A DNA stretch of 64,000 bases, from the NCBI RefSeq assembly GCF_001640805.2, contig NC_066843.1:1087777-1151776 (forward strand), in the 5' to 3' direction. Positions 55,701-64,000 of the stretch are shown here, one piece after another; position 1 is the first letter of the stretch, and each line of letters opens with the position of its first letter. The DNA is from Lates calcarifer. Taxonomy: Eukaryota > Chordata > Actinopteri > Centropomidae. The position numbers and the translations under genes were made by a program. The notes beneath the pieces are model-generated. The model saw nothing but the letters and a program-made list of their open reading frames with translations. It did no database searches and was not told the DNA's origin.

Positions 55701-57918
55701 ATTTCCTGGCCGAGCAAAACCTGCTGAAATCCTGCAAACTCAGATTTCCAAACACCTCCTAAGATCTGATTGGACTGCAGCTGCTGGACTCCAGACAAAT
55801 AGGTCATTTCAACTGACCTGCATCTTGCACAAGCAGGGTTTGTTATTTTACATCTCAGAGCTCAAATTTTCCACTTTTAAAATCAGAACAATGACGACCC
55901 AGTGAGAGGTATATTAAACAGGCAGCAATGTCAGATTCATTGGCTACTAGAAGCAGAGGCATATTCTTAAAGACAGGAAGTGAGCCTGTAATGGAAACCC
56001 CCATTTATTTTTTCCCACTAATGACTTTGATCCTCCTGTTCTCACCATTTATTGGAGCCAAAGACTCTGGGTGCGAGGGTGGGCACCAGGTAGTCAGCCA
56101 GGCAGAGCAACATGACGGTGCAGGAGAGCCCAGTCAGCACTGATGGGTCCAGGTAGTAAATCAGCCTGAGGAGGAAGACGAAGCAGTTAGTCATGGTTAG
56201 AAACCTGTTCCTGCAGCTGCTGAAACGGAAGTGAGAGCAGTTTGTATTAAACAGGCTTAAATTAAAGAGCAGGTCTGTCATTCACTTCCATTTTATTACA
56301 GTGGTCTTTAGATGCTGCTGAGAGAGCCCTGCACATCCACACTGAAAACCATCCAGGAGGAGCGGAGCAGAGATTAACAGGCAGGGTGTGTACATTTAGG
56401 ATCTAAAAAAGGAATGCACTGTGTCGGCACAAAGGCTTTCAGTACCTCCACAGAAAACACTGCTCTACTTTGGATTCTTCACCTAAAATGTTATTGAAGA
56501 ATTACTCTGACTAAAGAATGTTGCAACCTGAGCTCATTTATTAAAATCTAGTCTGGTATAATCTACACTGTTTCCTTCTTCAGGCAACTCTATCCAGCTG
56601 AGAATTACAGTTTAAACCAGTGTGGAGAGGCTCAGTTCGTCTGGATACTTCCTGTCTTGTTTCATTGCTGATAGTGAGGAAATGTGTGCTATGCCAACTA
56701 TGCGCCTAGCTGTGTGTAACCCTGTGACACAGCACACAGCACAATGAACTCACAGGAAGAGCACGGTGGTAGCGCCCATCAGGGCTCCAGGGAACCAGGG
56801 CTTCTCCCAGCGCAGGACACGATCCCCAGCCAGAATCACCTCACCCCAGCCCTGCAGCTGCTCCTCCAGCTGGGCCGTTTCCTGAGCCTGAACACAGAGT
56901 TCAACACACTTTACACACCAAACTAAAACCACTATACTCATCTGCCTGTTCTTAAAACTTAGAGACAAAATTTATTTTTTTTCCAACAACAGGGATCTCT
57001 TCAAAAGGTCAAGGACAGGAGTTTGTCCTGAGGTATGCAACATTAAATTATTCAACTTTATCCTTTAACTGTATACCACAAACACCTTCAAACATTTAGA
57101 AGTTAATATTGAAAACATGTATGTGTAAAAGCACACATTTAAAGACGTCTTTGATGGTAAAAACACCGTATTTACAGTCTCTCGGTTTAACTCGACCTTA
57201 AAAGTAGCTTTATTCTACCAGACTTCGACCTGGGAGTCATTATTTCGATGATGGGTGTTCAGGGAAACTAACTGGTTTTGCCTGTAATAAAGTAATGGGT
57301 TAGAAATGTAGAAAATCCCTGTTTATTGAAGTCTAAAATCATGTTCTTGTGTGTGTGGCTTTTAACCATTAGCAGGGAGGCGGTGACGGCTTTTTCCACC
57401 GTTAACATGACTGTGCAGTAAATATCCTCATCCAGCAAACACCAGAGGATCAGGGTCCTCCACACATGTCGTCAGGTTTTTTGAGATTAGATACAGCAGC
57501 TGAAGCTGTTCTCGTTATCGCCCGTTAGCGAGGTTATAAAGGGAAACGTCTCTGCTGAAGCTAACGGGGTAAAGCGTATTACACCAGCTAGCTAACAGGC
57601 TAGCTGCTGTTTGCTGCGGTCACCGTCAAAACCGCAGCGGCGGCACTTGGACGGATGTTCTGATAAGCGGTCAAATAATGACGCCTGATATCTGGTTAGG
57701 CTGCTCGCTACGTGGAGGTGCAATGTTCACTTTAACTGAATCTATAACCGATGCCATCATCGGCTGTTTGAACGCCACCAGATTAGCAAGAGCAGTTTAT
57801 GCTAACAACGCGGTTATAAACACACCCACAAGCCACGAAAGCCTTTAAATTCACTACAAACGAAAATCTGGTTTATACTCACAAGCATGTTTGCACTTTT
57901 GTTGTCGCCTTCAGCCAT
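52800..57918 (-). CDS. arl6ip1: arl6ip1, ER-shaping membrane protein ARL6IP1, complete
   Basis: Six minus-strand exons join in phase: 57918-57883, 56887-56754, 56165-56046, 54381-54264, 53855-53771, 52918-52800. They give 203 residues, the same as human ARL6IP1. Start MAEGDNKSANML, then QLEEQLQGWGEVILAGDRVLRWEKPWFP, hydrophobic hairpin segments (ALMGATTVLFLLIYYLDPSVL and LSCTVMLLCLADYLVPTLAP), a cytosolic stretch with FHEICGNLVKTQRR, a second hydrophobic pair (about 140-175), and the C-terminus KREINKLLKQKEKKNE, identical to human as I remember it. The family has a reticulon-like fold, shapes ER tubules and interacts with ARL6 and atlastin. All motifs expected are present. It is head-to-head with srrm2 and tail-to-tail with the gene at 50005. 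Confidence 0.96.
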
Positions 57919-59618
57919 CGTTACTAAATCACCGTCAATTAGATTTTTTTAATTTTATTTCTGTGTATTTAGCAGAGAAACGACCCGCAGAGCAGCAGCG
58001 GAACACACACTTCCTCCACTGGCCTCAGCGTCACTAACGGTCGAGCTCTGGCAGGATGTTTTTATCTCGAAATTTGCGTCAAAGCCAGACAGCGGCATTC
58101 TGGGAAATGTAGTCTGATCCTTGAACAATATTTCACAAGAGGATGAAACTGCAGTTCTGTTCTTTGCCACAGAGGTGCAGTCTCTATCAAAGTAAGGTGA
58201 ACCTTGAAAAGACTGCAGATATTCTTTTTCAACTTCTTTTTAATCTACATTCTTTGGTGTTTGTGCTTACTGAAATACACGTTTACGGCTACACTACCCC
58301 ACTAGAAATATCTTGAGATGTCCTCTAGTGCGTGATTTACATTTACTATATTTTACTGAATCCCTAAACACAAACAGGTCTACTTGTACCGTTTTCCCCT
58401 GAACGCATCTCCCTTTAATCGTACGTTCCGTGCGTATGACGTCACAGGCGTTCATCTCGTTCCTCCTGTGGTCGGGGACCAGACCAGCTAGCTGAAAGCT
58501 AACTAATTGTATTTGTTTATTCTTAAAAGTTCTGAAGACGCAGTCATTATAAGGTCGGTTTCGGTGTCTGATTCTATAGGATATTATTTATCGTCAAATT
58601 CCTTCCGACGCCGTTTTCTCTCCGCTCCTGGAGAAAACACTGGTACGTATCAAATACGTTAGCTAGCTAGCTTACTTGGGAAATGTTCGCTACGCACAAG
58701 TGTGGCTGGGCCTTTAGGAACATAAAGCGGCAAAACCAGAAAGTGTTGAATAAACTTAGTGCCAGAGCAGATAGCTTTAGGTCCGTCAGCTGTGGTTTGT
58801 GAGTCCAATGTTTTATCCGGTTTTCTGCCTCAGCGTTAGTCATCATAAATCTGCTATCTAACATTGAAACGTAGCAACAGGCCTGTTCTGGCGCACGTGT
58901 TAATGCGCGACAAAATGCTTCTATCTTGAGTAAATTCTCAAGATCTGAGTAAGAATGTGTGTTTAGACCTGAGGAGAGGCACAGAGATCCATTACATTTT
59001 TCATAAGCCCTTCAGCAACAGGAAGACGTTGCGAGAAACTCGGGTCACTCAAAACTGTGACAACAAAATGCCGCCTGAATTATAACCGACTGTGTTGATG
59101 TTTCAGTGATAGTAGGATTTAAGGTGTGTCTGCCATTTTCTAAACTATTTTCATGTAGTGTAGGACTTCACGGCAGTGATCCCGAGTCGCCACTACTTTA
59201 TTTATGTCAGCCATTTTAGATAAGTAAGTCCCTCGATGTTTTAATGTGCTTCAAGTGGCAAAGTGTTAAACTGCCGAGGCTTGTTTTAGTTAAAATGCGT
59301 CACTCACGTTTCTCTCTGTATTTTAGAGAGGTGTTTGTAGAAGGATTTGTCCACTTCCTGGTATCCTTACAGACAATCAGTGTGGACCGTCCTAAAGAAG
59401 TGGTTATCTCAGCTTCATGTAAAATATGACTCACATCCTTCAACTAGAAAAAAAACAAAGGCTAAAAATAGCAGGGTGAAATGGGGTTTTAGTTAATAAA
59501 CACTAATAAATGTCTTTACTCTTTATATCTGCTTTTGGTTTGTAATACTGAGGGGTGGTGGTGCCTAAATCCTGTGGTCTGTTCAAACACTCATCACACC
59601 CCTGATTTATTTTTGCAG
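57919..59618. promoter_or_regulatory. arl6ip1/srrm2 divergent promoter and srrm2 5' untranslated region
   Basis: No coding sequence is supported. GC-rich, CpG-containing blocks lie at 57940-58090 (arl6ip1 side) and 58400-58680 (srrm2 side, with ACGTTCCG, ATGACGTCAC at about 58436-58445 as a CRE, and a donor-like CTGGTACGTA near 58640). The srrm2 coding exon follows an acceptor TTTTGCAG ending at 59618. Confidence 0.5.
58095..58113 (-). promoter_or_regulatory. ZNF143-type site in the arl6ip1/srrm2 divergent promoter
   Basis: On the minus strand this reads ACTACATTTCCCAGAATGC, an excellent match to the ZNF143 (STAF) consensus known from CpG-type and divergent promoters. It sits about 180 bases upstream of the arl6ip1 ATG, between the two genes. 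Confidence 0.75.
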
Positions 59619-59622
59619 AGCC

Positions 59623-62600
59623 ATGTACAATGGGATTGGCCTGACGACTCCGCGGGGCAGTGGCACCAATGGCTATGTGCAGCGCAACCTGTCGAGCCTG
59701 CGGGTCAAACGGCCGCGGGACGAGCGCGGCGGCGAGCGGGATGAGAAGGACCGGGAGAGGCTGGAGAGTCAGCTGAACCGGCAGCCGAATGCTGACATCC
59801 TGGAGCACCAACGGAAGAGGCAGCTGGAGGTCAAGTGTGCCGAGCTGCAAGACATGATGGAGGAGCAAGGGTAAAAGAACAGGCTGTGTTTCCATCAGGC
59901 TTCTGTAGTACACAGGTTTTCACTCACCTGAGCTGAGTTATTTAATCAGTCGCACGTTTATTAGTAAACAAAGATAGAAGTATCTAGATCAGATTGACTT
60001 GTGTGCATTGATCAAACCTGCTCTCTGCTTGGATGGTCAGGTATTCTGCTGAGGAGATTGAGGAGAAGGTGAACAGTTTCCGTATGATGCTGCAGGAGAA
60101 GCAGGAACCAGCTCCTGCCACCACCGAGAGACCAACGTAAGTACAACACTGGGAAACAACCTGAAGTTCTCTTCAGTAATGGTTCACTGTGGCTGCTCTG
60201 CAATGCTTTGTTAGTCTTTTTAGTGAATACTAAGAGCACCTCACTGGTTTCTAATGCACAGTGTTGGTAACAGAAAGCTGTTTGTTTGTTTCTCTCAGGG
60301 TGACAGAGACTCATGCCCTGGCTGCAGCCAACCAGCAGAAGAACGACCGCCTTCGTGCTGCGTTTGGTATCGCCAGCGACTACGTGGACGGATCGTCCTT
60401 CCACGCCGACCGCAAGGAGAAAGAGAAGGAGAAGAGAGAACAGGAACGTCTGGAGAGGGAGAGGCTGCAGCAGCAGAAATACACGTGAGCAGGACAAGAA
60501 CAAAACACACCTACAGTGCTGTCGTACACATCAGATTACTTGGTGTTTTTTATGTCAGTCTAGTATCTCAGCCAATAAAAATATATGATATATGAGAACA
60601 CAGATAAAAAGATACAGTCAGTTGAAGGATTACATAAACACAACAGCTAGTGTGATAATTAGTGATGTTGACAATACAACACTAGACAGTCAATAGTAAT
60701 CAATATAAACACAATGTGCTGCTGTTCTACTTGTGTTGTATTGAGGGTGTGGTCACTGCTACAAGCAGTTGTGATTTATTTTTTCCTGATTTAATCTACA
60801 GAAGAATCATTCTGTGGTTCTTCAAGTTGTGTATGATTTTAGTTTGTACTGAATTTTAGGTTGTGTGTTTTACCTTCCAGACAGCAGCTGGTTTGTGTTT
60901 CTGCAGTTTTCTGTGAGAATCAGCTTCAGCAAATTTAAAACCTGTGTCGTTTCCTCTCTTCATTTTGAACATGTTTTGTATGAAAAAGCAGTTGTGAGCA
61001 GGGGCTGTAACAGACAGGTATTTAAAGAGAGAGACTCATCCATTCTTAGTCCACACTGAAATTAATATAAAACTGATCTATAGAGCTGATCTTATTTATT
61101 AGTCTGCTCACCCATCACCCAGCATCAGTCCTGTCCCTGACTGAAGGTCTGTTGCTCTCTCAGGTTGGTGGAAGACTCGGATGATTCAGATTCTCCTCCC
61201 AAGAAACGCAGTCGGAAGAAGAAGAAGAAAAACAAGAACAGAGACAGGTGAGAAAATGAACTTGATAAGAACACAAACAGACCTGAGACGAGTGGGTCTG
61301 ACACTTTGTCTCCTCTCCCAGCAGCTCAGAGAGTCGCTCCCCATCTCCTCGCAAAGAGAAGAAGAAATCCAAGAAGAAGAAAAAGAAACGGTACTCCTCC
61401 ACTCTCTTTAGTTTTAATGTTTCACCGAGTGATTTCACATTTACAGTGATTGTTAACTGGAAAACTTCTCTTTCAGTGAGGCGTCAGAAGAGTCTGAAGA
61501 AGAAGAGAGGTAGGTGTATTTAAATCATCGTCTTTTGTCTCATAAGAAATCCATGTAGGATCATACTGTAGAGGTCTGTTTGTATTATCGACGACTGTAG
61601 CTCAACAAGTTTAATTTTTGTTTCTAACAAATGCATACATTATGTGTCATGACTGAAAGCATGGGTTTATGTGTGGATCTGTTCCCACAGCTCCTCCGAT
61701 GAGAAACAGAAGGTGTCGAAGAAAAAAAGAAAAAAGAGTGAAAGTTTGAGTCCTCCAAAAGGAAAGGCAGCGCGACGCAGGAGTGTCTCCTCCAGCTCCG
61801 CTCACAGGTACGAGGTGAAAACAGAAGTCCCAGAACTAAGTACTAACGTAGAGGCAATCTCAAAAATGTTTTCTGAATGAATAAACTTTGTATTAACCTG
61901 TCAGTTTGAATCACACTGAACCTTCTGTAGGATTATACTGAGCCAAGCCCGAGGCACAGGGAGATCTCAGTATCTGTGTCTTTTCCCCTCTGTGACATTA
62001 ACAGCCCGTCTCCAGCTCCAGTGAGGTCACGTCACCAGGACCAAACTGCAAGAAAAGCTGATGATGGAAGACGGGAGAGATCGCCGGACAGAAGAAGACG
62101 GGGCTACGAGGAGCCCAGCCCACATCGTCAGGGAGGAGAGATGGTAAGGCTGGAATATCCCAGACTAACTGTGAACTGATCTGTTTTTTACTCTGTTGTG
62201 AAGAGCGAGTACAAAATAACACCAATAAATCTTTCCCGCCATCTAGAAAAGGTCCAATCTCGAGAGAGAGAAAGAGCGACCAGTCGAGACGGAGAAGACT
62301 TCTGCCAGGAGGAGACACGACTCCTCATCCCCTTCTCCACCACCGCAGACAGAAAAAAGCTGGGACAGAGAGAAAGGAAGGAGATCCAGGAGCAAACAGA
62401 GGGAGAGTGAGAGAGGGAGGCGCTCCAGAAGCAGAGAGATGCCGAAAGGGAGGCGTTCAAGAAGCAAAGACAAGGAGCGGGAGAGAGGAAGGCGCTCGAG
62501 GAGCAGAGAGATGGACAAAGGAAGGCGATCAAGGAGCAGAGAAAATGAGAGGGAGAGAGGGAAGCGCTCCAGAAGTAGAGAGGTGGAGAAAAGGAGGCGT

Positions 62601-63431
62601 TCGAGGAGCAGAGAGGTGGAGAAAGCGAGGCGTTCGAGGAGCAGAGAGGTGGAGAAAGCGAGGCGTTCGAGGAGCAGAGATGTGGAGAGAGGAAGGCGCT
62701 CAAAGAGCAGAGAAAAGAGGGACAAAGGAAAGGAGAGCGCTCCTCAGAGGACCAGACATGACTCTTCCTCATCCCCCTCACCTCCTCCTCGTCCACCTAG
62801 ACAGGAGACGAGGAGCGAAAGGAGCAGAGACGCTGAGCGGGAAAAAGACAGGAATAAACAGGACAAAAAGACAAGGCATGACTCCTCGTCCCCCTCTCCT
62901 CCTCCTCCTGAAAAGGACAGAGCAAGGAGGGAGAGGAGTGGAGAGAGGGAGCGCAGGACTGAGAGAGATCCACCACCCAGGGCGCCCAATGAAAGGGAGA
63001 ACAGGAAAGATGCTGGGAAGAGACAGGAGAGGGAGGTGTCTCCTCGTCAACAGAAAAATGAGAGGAGAAGGGACAGAGAACCATCTCACGATTCACTGTC
63101 ACCCTCCTCTCGTTCACCCGTCACCAACGGGCGTCAAAGAGAAAGAGAGAACGAGAGGAGAAGAGAAAAAGAGCGGGAGAGCACCAAGGAGAGGGACAGG
63201 CATCTGAACAAACAGGAGGAACAAGACCGAGAGCGAGGTCAGGACAGCGGCAGGAAGAGAGGCGAGGCTGTCCGATCGTCTGCAGAGACGAGGAGAGATG
63301 GATCAAGACCCGCAGAGAAAAGCACGAGCGAAAGACCAGACGTGAACGACAGACAGGAGAAGACGAGAAGCCCTCCAAGAAAGGAGAAACGCGACGAGAA
63401 GGCGAAACAGGCGGAGAAAAGAAAGGAGAGC

Positions 63432-63470
<39 letters not shown>

Positions 63471-64000
63471 AGCAGCAGCGATAGTGACAGCGACAGCTCC
63501 TCATCCTCATCTTCATCCTCCTCTTCCTCCTCATCCTCATCCTCTGAAGATGAGACCAAAGGCAAAGAAGGCTGGGTCAGCAGGGAGGGAGAAAGCTAGC
63601 CCTGCAAAAAACGCTCCAGCTTCCATCGGGGCTGCAGTTCAGAGGTATATAACCAACGGACGACAGGAGGGCTCGGCCTCCGTGTCCGAGGGCGACGGAC
63701 CCAGACGGTCAGCAGAAGGACAGAGAAGATGGGAAAGATAAACGAGAGAGGGAGAGACCTCCTCACAGAGCTGCCGCTGAGAGCTACCCTCCACGAACAA
63801 AAGGCCAGGAGCGATACAGCCCCACACAGACGGAGAGCCCCAGTCCTCCTCCCTCCCCACCCAACAGAGGCAGCAGCAGGCACCCACCATCAGAGGGCGA
63901 GGCAGAGAAAACAAGGGTGGAGGTGAAGGACAGGGAGAGAGGGAGGGACAGGAGGCCTCCAAGATCCAGCCCTCCAGCCAGGAGGTCACGCTCTCCGCCC
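59623..64000 (+). CDS. srrm2: srrm2, serine/arginine repetitive matrix 2, 5' part, with two apparent frameshifts
   Basis: Exons join in phase: 59623-59870, 60041-60136, 60299-60484, 61164-61247, 61325-61390 (or from 61322), 61477-61509, 61691-61807, 62005-62143, and a long exon from 62247 to beyond the window. The start MYNGIGLTTPRGSGTNGYVQ and the cwf21 region (ILEHQRKRQLEVKCAELQDM, YSAEEIEEKVNSFR) identify SRRM2, a very large spliceosome scaffold found in nuclear speckles. Next come ERLRAAFGI-like (DRLRAAFGIASDYVDGSSF), Lys-rich and RS-rich parts, 11-residue REVEKARRSRS repeats (about 62577-62708), and a poly-Ser tract (63428-63545). The frame of 62247-63560 stops at 63597. Lys/Ala/Pro-rich coding resumes in the +1 frame from about 63562, then RS-rich coding (DREDGKDKRERERPP onward) in the +2 frame from about 63697 to the window end. 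One extra base near each point would explain this. Confidence 0.92.
62577..62708 (+). repeat. 33-base tandem coding repeat in srrm2
   Basis: Four units of 33 bases (11 codons) read REVEKRRRSRS, REVEKARRSRS twice, and a diverged RDVERGRRSKS. The two middle units are almost identical in DNA, which indicates recent unit duplication. Confidence 0.9.
63428..63545 (+). repeat. Two-phase serine-codon microsatellite in srrm2
   Basis: The poly-serine tract uses AGC/AGT codons in its first half (63428-63480), then a GATAGTGACAGCGACAGC bridge (Asp-Ser), then TCC/TCA/TCT codons in the second half (63494-63545). Two separate repeat expansions therefore encode the same amino acid. Confidence 0.9.

Noticed and set aside
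62407..63207. A 266-codon plus-strand frame overlapping srrm2
   Set aside because: It is the shifted frame of an Arg/Ser/Glu-rich purine-biased exon; the 62439 frame continues from spliced exons and matches SRRM2.
62188..63540. Several long minus-strand frames (Ser/Leu-rich) opposite srrm2
   Set aside because: They are antisense shadows of RS-repeat codons, with no start context or family match.

Overview
This is vertebrate nuclear DNA, and the gene content and repeats point to a teleost fish. Genes are split by GT-AG introns, non-coding DNA dominates, and there are CA/GT and GGA microsatellites, a Tc1-like transposase relic and a long foldback element. Two neighbour pairs match vertebrate order from established knowledge: mfsd11 divergent to srsf2 (as on human 17q), and a polyserase-2 (PRSS36)-like gene beside fus (as on human 16p11.2).

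Layout: 1-1.6 kb holds the 5' end of mfsd11 (minus). 2.4-6.1 kb holds srsf2 (plus). 6.4-8.3 kb holds relics of an eif1 copy and a Tc1 transposase. 10.0-12.1 kb holds an intact eif1 (plus). 13.5-16.1 kb holds an unnamed small cysteine-rich membrane protein (plus). 16.4-33 kb holds a tandem duplication of secreted, probably GPI-anchored trypsin-fold genes (minus): copy 1 has three protease domains, copy 2 has two. 33-38.9 kb shows no gene but contains a foldback element of about 420 bp. 38.9-48.8 kb holds fus (minus). 50.0-51.4 kb holds a small unrecognised gene (plus). 51.9-57.9 kb holds arl6ip1 (minus). 59.6-64 kb holds the 5' part of srrm2 (plus), cut by the window end.

Four genes concern mRNA metabolism or translation start: srsf2 and srrm2 (splicing), fus (RNA binding) and eif1 (start-codon choice). 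Divergent pairs mfsd11/srsf2 and arl6ip1/srrm2 share upstream regions; the latter carries a ZNF143-type site.

The most informative signals are: (i) copy 1 of the polyserase pair is open from start to stop, yet none of its three domains keeps a full His-Asp-Ser triad, while copy 2 keeps one complete trypsin-like domain; (ii) single-base insertions break srsf2, srrm2 (twice) and copy 2 (two or three times), a pattern that looks more like consensus error than biology in srsf2 and srrm2; (iii) an eif1 duplicate relic next to a Tc1 DNA-binding-domain-only ORF; (iv) the foldback element. All exon structures were assembled by eye from splice sites and reading phase, without transcript data.
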